64,000 nucleotides of DNA, from NCBI RefSeq assembly GCF_002091755.1, contig NZ_BDAI01000008.1, positions 62,001-126,000 of the forward strand, given 5' to 3'. Origin of the DNA: Pseudomonas nitroreducens NBRC 12694 (GTDB lineage Bacteria; Pseudomonadota; Gammaproteobacteria; Pseudomonadales; Pseudomonadaceae). Positions 52,307-64,000 of the stretch are shown one piece after another. Each line of letters opens with the position of its first letter. Within the stretch, counting starts at the first letter, position 1. The translations under genes and the position numbers were made by a program. Under the pieces are notes generated by a model. The model did not search any database. It saw only the letters and a program-made list of their open reading frames with translations, and was not told the DNA's origin.

Positions 52307-52747
52307 ATGATGGACATCAACGAGATTCGCGAATACCTGCCTCATCGCTACCCCTTCCTGCTGGTGGATCGGGTGGTCGAGCTGGACATCGAAGGCAAGC
52401 GCATTCGCGCCTACAAGAATGTCAGCATCAACGAGCCGTTCTTCAATGGCCACTTCCCGCAGCATCCGATCATGCCGGGCGTGCTGATCATCGAGGCCAT
52501 GGCCCAGGCCGCCGGCATCCTCGGCTTCAAGATGCTCGACGTGAAGCCGGCCGATGGCACCCTGTACTACTTCGTCGGTTCCGACAAGCTGCGCTTCCGC
52601 CAGCCGGTGTTGCCGGGGGACCAGCTGCAGCTCAACGCCCAGTTCCTCAGCGTCAAGCGTGGCATCTGGAAGTTCGACTGCAACGCCACCGTGGACGGTA
52701 AGCCGGTTTGCTCGGCTGAAATCATCTGTGCGGAACGCAAACTATGA
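52307..52747 (+). CDS. fabZ: 3-hydroxyacyl-ACP dehydratase FabZ
   Basis: This 146-residue hotdog-fold enzyme dehydrates 3-hydroxyacyl-ACP in fatty acid synthesis. The active-site His lies in NGHFPQHPIMPG, and the catalytic Glu in VLIIEAMAQAAG. It competes with LpxA/LpxD for hydroxyacyl-ACP, which explains its place in this block. Start at the first of two adjacent ATGs (52307). Its TGA overlaps the lpxA ATG (ATGA). Confidence 0.97.
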   Translation: MMDINEIREYLPHRYPFLLVDRVVELDIEGKRIRAYKNVSINEPFFNGHFPQHPIMPGVLIIEAMAQAAGILGFKMLDVKPADGTLYYFVGSDKLRFRQPVLPGDQLQLNAQFLSVKRGIWKFDCNATVDGKPVCSAEIICAERKL

Positions 52748-53520
52748 GTTTGATCGATCCTCGCGCCATCATCGACCCGCGCGCAAAGCTGGCTGACGAC
52801 GTAGAAGTGGGCCCCTGGTCCATGGTCGGGCCGGATGTGGAGATCGGCGAAGGTACGGTGATCGGTCCCCACGTGGTGGTCAAAGGCCCCACGAAGATCG
52901 GCAAGCACAATCGGATTTTCCAGTTCTCCAGCGTGGGTGAAGATACCCCCGACCTGAAGTACAAGGGCGAACCGACTCGCCTGGTGATCGGCGACCACAA
53001 CGTGATCCGCGAGGGTGTCACCATTCATCGCGGCACTATCCAGGACCGCTCGGAAACCACCATTGGCGACCACAACCTGTTCATGGCCTACGTCCACGTC
53101 GGCCATGACAGTGTGATCGGCAACCATTGCATCCTGGTGAACAACACCGCGCTGGCGGGTCATGTTCACGTGGATGACTGGGCAATCCTCTCCGGTTATA
53201 CCCTGGTGCATCAGTTCTGCCGTATCGGTGCCCACGCCTTCTCGGGCATGGGAACCACCATCGGCAAGGACGTCCCGGCCTATGTCACGGTCTTCGGCAA
53301 CCCGGCCGAGGCCCGCAGCATGAACTTCGAGGGCCTGCGCCGTCGTGGTTTCAGCGCCGAGTCGATCCAGGCGCTGCGCCGGGCCTACAAGGTGGTCTAC
53401 CGCCAGGGCCTGACGGTGGACGAGGCGCTGGCCGAACTGGCTGAAGCCTCCGCGCAGTTCCCGGAAGTCGCGGTGTTCCGCGATTCCATCCAGAGCTCCA
53501 CCCGCGGCATCACTCGCTGA
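52744..53520 (+). CDS. lpxA: UDP-N-acetylglucosamine acyltransferase
   Basis: This 258-residue enzyme starts lipid A synthesis by acylating UDP-GlcNAc at O-3. It is a left-handed beta-helix with the repeats starting IDPRAIIDPRAKLADDVEVG. The catalytic His lies in LFMAYVHVGHDSVIGNH. The C terminus is helical (RRAYKVVYRQGLTVDEALAEL). Translational overlap with fabZ; lpxB follows after 2 bases. Confidence 0.98.
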   Translation: MSLIDPRAIIDPRAKLADDVEVGPWSMVGPDVEIGEGTVIGPHVVVKGPTKIGKHNRIFQFSSVGEDTPDLKYKGEPTRLVIGDHNVIREGVTIHRGTIQDRSETTIGDHNLFMAYVHVGHDSVIGNHCILVNNTALAGHVHVDDWAILSGYTLVHQFCRIGAHAFSGMGTTIGKDVPAYVTVFGNPAEARSMNFEGLRRRGFSAESIQALRRAYKVVYRQGLTVDEALAELAEASAQFPEVAVFRDSIQSSTRGITR

Positions 53521-53522
53521 CC

Positions 53523-54665
53523 ATGCAAAGCACCGCACGCAAGCTGCGCGTCGCCCTGGTCGCGGGCGAGGCGTCCGGCGATATCCTCGGCTCCGGTCTC
53601 ATGCAGGCGCTCAGGCAGCGCCACCCCGACATCGAGTTCATCGGTGTCGGCGGCCCGCGCATGGAGGCCGAAGGGCTGGAGTCGCACTTCCCCATGGAAC
53701 GCCTCTCCGTCATGGGGCTGTTCGAGGTCCTCGGGCGCCTGCGCGAACTGCTGCGCCGGCGCAAGGACCTGGTGCAGATGCTGATCGCGGCGAAGCCGGA
53801 TGTGTTCATCGGCATCGATGCGCCGGACTTCAACCTGAACATCGAACTGAAGCTGCGCCAAGCAGGCATCCGCACGGTGCACTACGTCAGCCCGTCGGTC
53901 TGGGCCTGGCGGCAGAAGCGTGTGCTGAAGATCAAGCAAGCCTGTGACCTGATGCTGGCGCTCTTCCCCTTCGAAGCGCGCTTCTACGAAGAGCATGCGG
54001 TGCCGGTGCGCTTCGTCGGCCATCCGCTGGCCAATACCATCCCCCTGGAGGCTGATCGTGCCGGTGCGCGCGAGCGCCTTGGCCTGCCGCAGGTCGCCAG
54101 CGTCGTGGCACTTCTGCCTGGCAGTCGGGGAGGGGAGGTCGGCAAGCTCGGCGTGCTGTTCCTGGATACTGCCCAGCGCCTGCTCCAGGATCGCCCCGGC
54201 CTGCGTTTCGTGTTGCCCTGTGCCAGTCCCGAGCGTCGCCTGCAGATCGAAGAGATGCTCGCCGGTCGCGATTTGCCGGTGCAACTGCTCGACGGCGCTT
54301 CCCACGAGGCCCTCGCCGCCTGCGATGCCGTGCTGATCGCCTCTGGTACTGCCACGTTGGAAGCGCTGCTGTACAAGCGGCCGATGGTCGTTGCCTACAA
54401 GGTGGCGCCTATGACCTACCGCATTCTCAAGCGTCTGGTGAAGAGTCCGTACATCTCGCTGCCGAACCTGCTGGCCGGCCGACTGTTAGTGCCGGAACTG
54501 ATCCAGGATGCGGCGACGCCCGAGGCGCTGGCCGCGACCCTGACGCCGCTGCTCGACGACGGCAGCGTGCAGACCGAACCCTTCGACGCCATCCATCGCG
54601 CCCTGCGCCAGGATGCGTCAGCGCAGGCCGCCGAGGCGGTGCTCGCCCTGATGGAGAAACGCTGA
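53523..54665 (+). CDS. lpxB: Lipid-A-disaccharide synthase
   Basis: This 380-residue GT19 enzyme condenses UDP-2,3-diacylglucosamine with lipid X. Motifs: VAGEASGDILGSGLM, FIGIDAPDFNLNIE, HYVSPSVWAWRQKR, FVGHPLAN, LLPGSRGGEVGKL and SGTATLEALL. It lies 2 bases after lpxA. The stop overlaps the rnhB start (TGATG). Confidence 0.97.
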   Translation: MQSTARKLRVALVAGEASGDILGSGLMQALRQRHPDIEFIGVGGPRMEAEGLESHFPMERLSVMGLFEVLGRLRELLRRRKDLVQMLIAAKPDVFIGIDAPDFNLNIELKLRQAGIRTVHYVSPSVWAWRQKRVLKIKQACDLMLALFPFEARFYEEHAVPVRFVGHPLANTIPLEADRAGARERLGLPQVASVVALLPGSRGGEVGKLGVLFLDTAQRLLQDRPGLRFVLPCASPERRLQIEEMLAGRDLPVQLLDGASHEALAACDAVLIASGTATLEALLYKRPMVVAYKVAPMTYRILKRLVKSPYISLPNLLAGRLLVPELIQDAATPEALAATLTPLLDDGSVQTEPFDAIHRALRQDASAQAAEAVLALMEKR

Positions 54666-55276
54666 TGCAGATGGGCCTGGACTTCACCCTTGTCGAAGAG
54701 CTGGTCGCCGGTGTTGATGAGGTTGGCCGTGGTCCGCTGTGCGGTCCCGTGGTCACCGCTGCGGTGATTCTCGATCCGGCGCGGCCAATCAACGGGTTGA
54801 ACGATTCCAAGAAGCTCACCGAAGCCAAGCGGGAAAAGCTCTTCGACGAGATTCGCGAGAAAGCCCTGGCCTGGTGCATCGCCCGAGCGGACGTCCACGA
54901 GATCGACCAGCTCAACATCCTTCATGCCACCATGCTCGCCATGCAGCGCGCGGTGGAAGGCCTCAGCGTCACGCCGAAACTGGCGCTGATCGACGGCAAT
55001 CGTTGCCCGAAACTTAAAGTCCCTTCGGCGCCGGTGGTGCAGGGTGACGCCAAGGTTCCGGCTATCGCCGCGGCCTCGATCCTGGCCAAGGTCAGCCGCG
55101 ACCGCGAGATGCAGGAAATGGAAGCGCAGTACCCAGGCTACGGCATCGGCGGGCACAAGGGCTACCCGACTCCCGTGCACCTCGAAGCTCTCAAGCGCCT
55201 GGGCCCCACGCCCATTCATCGCCGTTCGTTCGGCCCGGTGCGCGCTTTGCTCGAAGACGCCGGCGGCATCCTGTAA
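54665..55276 (+). CDS. rnhB: Ribonuclease HII
   Basis: This 203-residue RNase HII removes ribonucleotides misincorporated into DNA. The metal-binding acidic residues are in VAGVDEVGRGPLCGPVV, in LALIDGN, and in the HEIDQLNIL region. Further family segments are LNDSKKLTEAKRE and ILAKVSRDREM. The ATG overlaps the lpxB stop. Ends upstream of dnaE with a short gap. Confidence 0.96.
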   Translation: MQMGLDFTLVEELVAGVDEVGRGPLCGPVVTAAVILDPARPINGLNDSKKLTEAKREKLFDEIREKALAWCIARADVHEIDQLNILHATMLAMQRAVEGLSVTPKLALIDGNRCPKLKVPSAPVVQGDAKVPAIAAASILAKVSRDREMQEMEAQYPGYGIGGHKGYPTPVHLEALKRLGPTPIHRRSFGPVRALLEDAGGIL

Positions 55277-55378
55277 CGCCCTGTTATTACTCTGAAAATA
55301 TTCCTGGCAGGCTGTTCTCCGGTGCGTTGACGCAGCGGCTGCGACGGCTGGCCCATTGATCCCTGTAGCTTTGCGGAC

Positions 55379-55410
55379 AGCCCCGGTACAATCCGGGGCT
55401 TGCCGTTTTT
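55379..55410 (+). terminator. Hairpin with T-run between rnhB and dnaE
   Basis: AGCCCCGG-TACAAT-CCGGGGCT (8-bp stem, 6-base loop, 55379-55400) is followed after five bases by TTTTT (55406-55410). It may end the lpx-rnhB transcript. The loop itself spells a good -10 hexamer, so a dnaE promoter here is the alternative, but no -35 match lies at the right distance. Confidence 0.5.
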
Positions 55411-55430
55411 CGCGTTTGCCAAGGACCACC

Positions 55431-58961
<3,531 letters not shown>

Positions 58962-59074
58962 CGTGGCGGTGGCCAAACGCCGCCCGCTCGCCAGTCTCGA
59001 CCCTCGGCGCCCGATACCGTAAGGTAGGGCGCCTACGGACCAGGCCCAGCCGCCAACAGAACGACGGATAGCCC

Positions 59075-60025
59075 ATGAACCCGAATTTTCTCGATTTCGA
59101 ACAGCCCATTGCCGACCTGCACGCCAAGATCGAAGAGCTGCGGTTGGTCGGTAACGACAACGCCCTGAACATCACCGACGAAATCTCCCGTCTTCAGGAA
59201 AAGAGCAAGGCGCTGACCGAGAACATCTTCGGCAACCTGTCCAGCTGGCAGATCGCCCAGCTCGCTCGCCATCCGCGTCGTCCCTATACCCTCGACTACA
59301 TCGAGCACATCTTCACCGAGTTCGAAGAGCTGCACGGTGATCGTCACTTCGCCGATGACGCCGCCATCGTCGGCGGCGTTGCTCGCCTGGAAGACCAGCC
59401 GGTGATGATCATCGGTCACCAGAAGGGCCGCGAAGTTCGCGAGAAGGTCCGTCGCAACTTCGGCATGCCGCGCCCGGAAGGCTACCGCAAGGCCTGCCGC
59501 CTGATGGAAATGGCCGAACGCTTCAAGATGCCGATCCTGACCTTCATCGACACCCCCGGCGCCTACCCGGGCATCGACGCCGAAGAGCGTGGCCAGAGCG
59601 AGGCCATCGCCTGGAACCTGCGTGTCATGGCGCGCCTGAAGACCCCGATCATTGCTACCGTGATTGGCGAAGGTGGTTCGGGCGGTGCGCTGGCCATCGG
59701 CGTGTGCGACCAGCTGAACATGCTGCAGTACTCCACCTATGCGGTGATCTCGCCCGAAGGTTGCGCCTCGATTCTCTGGCGTACCGCCGAGAAAGCACCG
59801 GAAGCGGCCGAGGCCATGGGCATCACCGCCAACCGCCTGAAGGATCTGGGTATCGTCGACAACGTTATCCCGGAGCCGCTGGGCAGCGCCCACCGCGACC
59901 CGGCCGCCATGGCCGAGACCATCCGCAATTCCCTGCTCGGCCAGCTCGACACCCTGGGCCAACTAAGTACCGAAGAGCTCCTTGCGCGCCGCTACGAGCG
60001 CCTGATGAGCTACGGTGTCGCCTGA
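59075..60025 (+). CDS. accA: Acetyl-CoA carboxylase carboxyltransferase subunit alpha
   Basis: This 316-residue subunit pairs with AccD to transfer CO2 from biotin to acetyl-CoA, giving malonyl-CoA. Motifs: SLSSWQ-like NLSSWQIAQLARHPRRPYTL, HGDRHFADDAAIVGG, PILTFIDTPGAYPGIDAEERG, VIGEGGSGGALAIG and ISPEGCASILWR. Length is that of the family. It follows dnaE after 113 bases; that gap holds no obvious signal. Confidence 0.97.
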   Translation: MNPNFLDFEQPIADLHAKIEELRLVGNDNALNITDEISRLQEKSKALTENIFGNLSSWQIAQLARHPRRPYTLDYIEHIFTEFEELHGDRHFADDAAIVGGVARLEDQPVMIIGHQKGREVREKVRRNFGMPRPEGYRKACRLMEMAERFKMPILTFIDTPGAYPGIDAEERGQSEAIAWNLRVMARLKTPIIATVIGEGGSGGALAIGVCDQLNMLQYSTYAVISPEGCASILWRTAEKAPEAAEAMGITANRLKDLGIVDNVIPEPLGSAHRDPAAMAETIRNSLLGQLDTLGQLSTEELLARRYERLMSYGVA

Positions 60026-60094
60026 TCAACGCATTCGGCGCAGTGCGGGTGACGAGGTATCCTTGCCTCGTCCCCGACCCTGCCGACCTGCGCC

Positions 60095-61414
60095 ATGTCT
60101 GCTGAATTCGAATCCCGACTGCTGAGTCTCCTCGCTCCCTGGTGTGCTGCGCCGGCTTGGCACGTTGCCTTTTCCGGCGGGCTGGATTCCACCGTCCTGC
60201 TGCATCTCCTGGCCGGGCTGGCCCGCCGGCAACCCGTGCCTCCTCTCTCCGCCATTCACGTTCACCACGGCCTGCAGGCCGTCGCTGACGCTTGGCCGGA
60301 ACATTGTCAGCGGTTCTGCGATGGTATCGGTGTGCCCTTGCGGGTGACGCGCGTGCAAGTCGATGGTGGTGCAAGCCTAGAGCGCGCGGCGCGGGAGGCG
60401 CGTTATGCGGCTTTCACCGCGGCGCTGGGGGAGGGGGAATGCCTGCTGACCGGGCAGCACCGTGACGACCAGGCCGAAACCGTTCTTTTCCGGCTTTTCC
60501 GTGGTGCCGGAGTGCGCGGCTTGTCCGGAATGGCCGCTTGTCGACCGTTGGGGGCTGGGATGCTGTTGCGTCCGTTGCTGGGCATCAGTCGCGCGGAGCT
60601 GGAGAGGTACGCCCGTCGCCATGGGCTGGGTTGGGTCGACGATCCGTCCAATGCTTGCGACGACTTCGACCGCAACTATCTGCGCAACCACGTTGTGCCG
60701 GGCATCGTCCAGCGCTGGCCGTCGGCGGTGGAGACCATCGCCCGCAGTGCCGAGCACCTGGCGGAGGCCGATGGGCTGCTCGCCGAACTGGCGCAGAACG
60801 ACCTGGTGTCGGCCGGAGCCCGAGACGAATACATCGGTATGCAATTGCCCTCACTGGCCGTCGCCGCACTGGCGCAGCTGAGCGAGCCACGCCAGCGCAA
60901 TGCCCTGCGCCACTGGCTCGCGCCCCTGGCGCGCTTGCCGGACAGTGCCCACTGGGTCGGTTGGCGGGACCTGCGCGATGCTCGCGAAGACGCCGAGCCG
61001 ATCTGGCGCCTTGCCGATGGCGAGCTGCGCCGTGCCCACGGTCGGCTCTGGTGGCTGGCCAATCCCTGGCTGGGTTTCGTACCGGCCAATCAGAGCTGGC
61101 GCGACCCTTCGCAGGTACTTTCGCTGCCGGGCAATGGTGAGTTGCGGTTTGACGGCGAAGCGCCTAAAGGGCCGCTGGAGGTTCGCTACCGGCAGGGCGG
61201 AGAAGTGATGGCGCTGGTCGGTCGCGGCAGTCGTGACCTCAAGCGCCTGCTCAACGAAGCAGCGGTGCCGGCTTTCCTGCGCGGCCGTCTGCCGCTGCTC
61301 TGGCGAGCCGACGAACTGCTCGGTGTCGCGCTGCTGCCGGGCTTGCGGGTGGAGGCTGGGCAGGGCTGGACCCTGCGCTGGACACCTCCGACGAATGACT
61401 CGGGTTTGAGCTGA
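60095..61414 (+). CDS. tilS: tRNA(Ile)-lysidine synthase
   Basis: This 439-residue enzyme modifies C34 of the CAU anticodon of tRNA-Ile2 to lysidine, enabling AUA decoding. The N-type PP-loop is in VAFSGGLDSTVLLHLLAG, then LLTGQHRDDQAETVLFRLFRG and the TilS segment DFDRNYLRNHVVPGI. The C-terminal domain ends with a Gly/Arg-rich LKRLLNEAAVPAFLRGRLPL motif. It lies 69 bases after accA. Confidence 0.94.
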   Translation: MSAEFESRLLSLLAPWCAAPAWHVAFSGGLDSTVLLHLLAGLARRQPVPPLSAIHVHHGLQAVADAWPEHCQRFCDGIGVPLRVTRVQVDGGASLERAAREARYAAFTAALGEGECLLTGQHRDDQAETVLFRLFRGAGVRGLSGMAACRPLGAGMLLRPLLGISRAELERYARRHGLGWVDDPSNACDDFDRNYLRNHVVPGIVQRWPSAVETIARSAEHLAEADGLLAELAQNDLVSAGARDEYIGMQLPSLAVAALAQLSEPRQRNALRHWLAPLARLPDSAHWVGWRDLRDAREDAEPIWRLADGELRRAHGRLWWLANPWLGFVPANQSWRDPSQVLSLPGNGELRFDGEAPKGPLEVRYRQGGEVMALVGRGSRDLKRLLNEAAVPAFLRGRLPLLWRADELLGVALLPGLRVEAGQGWTLRWTPPTNDSGLS

Positions 61415-61434
61415 TAGCGGCTTTCCGGTAGACT
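61406..61434 (+). promoter_or_regulatory. Candidate sigma-70 promoter of pyrG-kdsA
   Basis: TTGAGC (61406-61411) and TAGACT (61429-61434) are separated by exactly 17 bases. The -35 overlaps the tilS stop codon. It would give a pyrG leader of about 145 bases. Confidence 0.5.
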
Positions 61435-61460
61435 ACGCTCCCGTCTTGTACCGCTCCTGT

Positions 61461-61560
61461 TGATTCGCCTTCGAATCAGTGGGAGTTCGCTATTTTCACG
61501 ACGAAGTCGTGAGCCGGGTCTTGTACCCGACACCTTCGCTTCCCCGGCGGCCGAGCCGCC
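61461..61560 (+). promoter_or_regulatory. Structured pyrG leader with four successive hairpins
   Basis: Four perfect inverted repeats occur in 100 bases: TGATTCG-CCTT-CGAATCA (61461-61478), TCACGAC-GAA-GTCGTGA (61496-61512), CGGGT-CTTGT-ACCCG (61515-61529) and GGCGGC-CGA-GCCGCC (61546-61560). None is followed by a T-run. They lie between the predicted promoter and pyrG. The pairings are seen in sequence; a regulatory role is inference. Confidence 0.6.
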
Positions 61561-61585
61561 TAAACGCTGACATTCAGGGCTTTTC

Positions 61586-63214
61586 ATGACGCGCTACATC
61601 TTCGTCACGGGTGGTGTTGTTTCTTCATTGGGGAAAGGCATCGCCTCGGCTTCCTTGGCTGCCATTCTGGAAGCGCGTGGCCTGAAGATCACGATGCTCA
61701 AGCTGGACCCCTACATCAACGTCGACCCGGGCACCATGAGCCCGTTCCAGCACGGTGAGGTGTTCGTCACCCACGACGGCGCTGAGACCGACCTCGATCT
61801 GGGCCACTACGAGCGTTTCGTTCGTACCACGATGACCCAGAACAACAACTTCACCACCGGCCGCGTCTACATGGACGTGCTGCGCAAGGAGCGCCGCGGT
61901 GACTATCTGGGCGCCACCGTGCAGGTGATCCCGCACATCACCGACGAGATCAAGCGTCGCATCATCAAGGGCGCCGGCGATGCCGATGTGGCCCTGGTTG
62001 AAGTCGGCGGTACCGTGGGTGATATCGAATCGCAACCTTTCCTCGAGGCCATCCGCCAGTTGCGCGTGGAGATCGGTTCGCGCCGCGCCATGCTGATGCA
62101 CCTGACGCTGGTCCCGTACATCGCCACCGCCGGCGAGACCAAGACCAAGCCGACTCAGCACTCGGTCAAGGAACTGCGTTCCATCGGCCTGCAGCCGGAC
62201 ATCCTGATCTGCCGCTCCGACCACCCGGTGGACGTGTCCTCCCGCCGCAAGATCGCCCTGTTCACCAACGTGGAAGAGCGCGCGGTCATCTCGCTGGAAG
62301 ACGTCGACACCATCTACCGCATTCCGTCGGTACTGCACGCCCAGGGCGTGGACGACCTGGTCGTCGAGCGCTTCGGCCTCGAGTGCGGCCCGGCCGACCT
62401 GTCCGAGTGGGACCGCGTGGTCGACGCCAAGCTCAACCCCGAGCGTGAAGTCACCATCGCCATGGTCGGCAAGTACATGGAACTGCTCGACGCCTACAAG
62501 TCGCTGATCGAAGCCATGACCCACGCCGGCATCCAGAGCCGCACCAAGGTCAACCTGCGCTACATCGACTCCGAGGACATCGAGCAGCAGGGCACCAGCC
62601 TGCTCGAAGGCGCCGACGCCATCCTGGTTCCGGGCGGCTTCGGCCTGCGCGGCGTGGAAGGCAAGATCACCGCCGTGCAGTACGCCCGTGAGAACAAGGT
62701 CCCGTACCTGGGCATCTGCCTGGGCATGCAGGTGGCTGTCATCGAGTACGCCCGCAACGTGCTGGGCTGGACCGATGCCAACTCCACCGAGTTCGACAAG
62801 TCCAGCGGCCACCCGGTCGTCGGCCTGATCACCGAATGGCAGGACGCTACCGGCGCCACCGAAGTGCGCACCGAGGCTTCCGACCTGGGCGGCACCATGC
62901 GCCTGGGCGCCCAGGAGTGCCTGCTGTCCGCCGGCACCCTGGTGCACGATTGCTACGGCAAGGAAGTGATCGTCGAGCGTCACCGTCACCGCTACGAAGT
63001 GAACAACAACCTGCGTCCGCAACTGGAAGCTGCCGGCCTGAAGATCTCCGGCCGCTCCGGCGACGGCGCGCTGGTCGAAGTGGTCGAGGCTCCGGATCAT
63101 CCGTGGTTCGTCGCCTGCCAGTTCCACCCGGAATTCACCTCCACCCCGCGTGATGGCCACCCGCTGTTCAGCGGCTTCGTCAATGCCGCCCTGAAACAAG
63201 CCGGGAAAGCCTGA
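61586..63214 (+). CDS. pyrG: CTP synthase
   Basis: This 542-residue enzyme converts UTP to CTP with ATP and glutamine. The N-terminal synthetase domain begins YIFVTGGVVSSLGKGIASAS and holds KLDPYINVDPGTMSPFQHGE. The C-terminal class I glutamine amidotransferase has the Cys nucleophile in YLGICLGMQVAV and the His-x-Glu in CQFHPEFTSTP. kdsA follows after 2 bases, as in other gamma-proteobacteria where the two are cotranscribed. Confidence 0.98.
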   Translation: MTRYIFVTGGVVSSLGKGIASASLAAILEARGLKITMLKLDPYINVDPGTMSPFQHGEVFVTHDGAETDLDLGHYERFVRTTMTQNNNFTTGRVYMDVLRKERRGDYLGATVQVIPHITDEIKRRIIKGAGDADVALVEVGGTVGDIESQPFLEAIRQLRVEIGSRRAMLMHLTLVPYIATAGETKTKPTQHSVKELRSIGLQPDILICRSDHPVDVSSRRKIALFTNVEERAVISLEDVDTIYRIPSVLHAQGVDDLVVERFGLECGPADLSEWDRVVDAKLNPEREVTIAMVGKYMELLDAYKSLIEAMTHAGIQSRTKVNLRYIDSEDIEQQGTSLLEGADAILVPGGFGLRGVEGKITAVQYARENKVPYLGICLGMQVAVIEYARNVLGWTDANSTEFDKSSGHPVVGLITEWQDATGATEVRTEASDLGGTMRLGAQECLLSAGTLVHDCYGKEVIVERHRHRYEVNNNLRPQLEAAGLKISGRSGDGALVEVVEAPDHPWFVACQFHPEFTSTPRDGHPLFSGFVNAALKQAGKA

Positions 63215-63216
63215 AC

Positions 63217-64000
63217 ATGACCCAGAAGATCATCCGCGTCGGTGATATCCAGATCGGCAACGACCTGCCGTTCGTGCTGTTTGGCGGCATGAACGTGCTG
63301 GAGTCGCGCGACCTGGCGATGCAGGTCTGCGAAGAGTACGTGAAGGTGACCGAGAAGCTCGGCATCCCTTATGTGTTCAAGGCCAGCTTCGACAAGGCCA
63401 ACCGTTCCTCGATCACCTCGTTCCGTGGTCCGGGCATGGAAGAAGGGCTGAAGATCTTCGAAGAGATCAAGAAGACCTTCAAGGTGCCGGTCATCACCGA
63501 CGTGCACGAGCCCTACCAGGCCGCCCCGGTGGCCGAGGTCTGCGACATCATCCAGTTGCCGGCCTTCCTGTCGCGGCAGACCGACCTGGTCGTGGCCATG
63601 GCCAAGACCAATGCGGTGATCAACATCAAGAAGGCCCAGTTCCTTGCACCGCAGGAGATGAAGCACATCCTGCGCAAGTGCGAGGAAGCAGGTAACGACC
63701 AGCTGATCCTCTGCGAGCGTGGCTCCTCCTTCGGGTACAACAACCTGGTGGTGGACATGCTCGGCTTCGGCATCATGAAGCAGTTCGAGTACCCGGTGTT
63801 CTTCGACGTGACCCATGCCCTGCAGATGCCGGGTGGTCGCGCCGATTCCGCTGGCGGCCGCCGCGCCCAGGTCACCGACCTGGCCAAGGCCGGCATGAGC
63901 CAGGGCCTGGCTGGCCTGTTCCTGGAGGCCCATCCGGACCCCGAGAACGCCAAGTGCGACGGTCCATGCGCCCTGCGCCTGAACAAGCTCGAGCCTTTCC
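63217..64000 (+). CDS. kdsA: 3-deoxy-D-manno-octulosonate 8-phosphate synthase (C terminus beyond window)
   Basis: The open frame from ATG 63217 runs to the window end, giving 261 of the usual about 281 residues. It starts MTQKIIRVGDIQIGNDLPFV. Family segments are YVFKASFDKANRSSI, VITDVHEPYQ, QLPAFLSRQTDLVVAMAKT, LCERGSSFGYNNLVVDM and PVFFDVTHALQMPGG. It condenses arabinose-5-P with PEP to give KDO-8-P for the LPS core. Start 2 bases after pyrG. Confidence 0.97.
   Translation, partial: MTQKIIRVGDIQIGNDLPFVLFGGMNVLESRDLAMQVCEEYVKVTEKLGIPYVFKASFDKANRSSITSFRGPGMEEGLKIFEEIKKTFKVPVITDVHEPYQAAPVAEVCDIIQLPAFLSRQTDLVVAMAKTNAVINIKKAQFLAPQEMKHILRKCEEAGNDQLILCERGSSFGYNNLVVDMLGFGIMKQFEYPVFFDVTHALQMPGGRADSAGGRRAQVTDLAKAGMSQGLAGLFLEAHPDPENAKCDGPCALRLNKLEPF

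Overview
The window is a chromosomal segment of a gamma-proteobacterium, almost certainly a Pseudomonas of the P. aeruginosa / P. nitroreducens / P. citronellolis type. The housekeeping proteins (PlsB, DapE, DapD, GlnD, RpsB, Tsf, LpxD, FabZ, DnaE, PyrG, KdsA) read as Pseudomonas orthologues over their full length. The order rpsB-tsf-pyrH-frr-uppS-cdsA-dxr-rseP-bamA-skp-lpxD-fabZ-lpxA-lpxB-rnhB-dnaE-accA-tilS-pyrG-kdsA is the classical one for that genus. The species is not determined here.

Region 1 (1-19,404, all minus strand) is an exopolysaccharide / capsule locus. In transcription order it holds a low-molecular-weight protein tyrosine phosphatase, a glycosyltransferase, wzb, the tyrosine kinase wzc, an RfaH-like antiterminator, and an ops/JUMPstart element. 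After that element come wecB, wecC, a wzx flippase, a MurB-like reductase, a polysaccharide pyruvyl transferase, a wzy polymerase, an acetyltransferase, a GT4 glycosyltransferase, a WecG/TagA-family transferase, a WcaJ-type initiating transferase, the export lipoprotein wza, and yjbF-yjbG-yjbH (the last cut by the window edge). The middle of this block (about 4.4-11.5 kb) is strikingly AT-rich against a GC-rich chromosome, as expected of a horizontally exchanged serotype cassette. WecB and WecC should supply UDP-ManNAcA. Wzx/Wzy/Wzc/Wza form a Wzy-dependent export system. The RfaH-like protein would load on RNA polymerase at the ops site just downstream of its own gene.

Region 2 (19.4-40.5 kb) is mixed housekeeping: plsB; a small glycine-rich secreted protein; a cold-shock protein with a long leader; rlmA, a 59-codon gene and dapE in an overlapping operon; an ndvB-like GH17-GT2 glucan synthase; tcdA; csdA-csdE; dapD; a LysE-type exporter; a YffB-type protein; a CPA1 antiporter; dapC; glnD; map. 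Three genes of the succinylase branch of diaminopimelate synthesis (dapE, dapD, dapC) lie within 12 kb. Two REPIN-type repeats in opposite orientation mark intergenic gaps.

Region 3 (40.6-64.0 kb, all plus strand) is the translation / envelope / replication cluster: ribosomal protein S2 and EF-Ts, UMP kinase and ribosome recycling factor, undecaprenyl and CDP-diglyceride synthesis, MEP-pathway Dxr, the sigma-E protease RseP, BamA-Skp, the LpxD-FabZ-LpxA-LpxB lipid A block, RNase HII, DNA polymerase III alpha, AccA, TilS, CTP synthase, and the start of KdsA. Structured leaders precede rpsB, pyrH and pyrG.

The most interesting items are the cis-encoded RfaH paralogue with its ops site, the MurB paralogue beside a pyruvyl transferase in the polysaccharide cassette, the overlapping 59-residue gene between dapE and rlmA, and the multi-hairpin pyrG leader. 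No rRNA, tRNA, CRISPR array, insertion sequence or prophage was seen.
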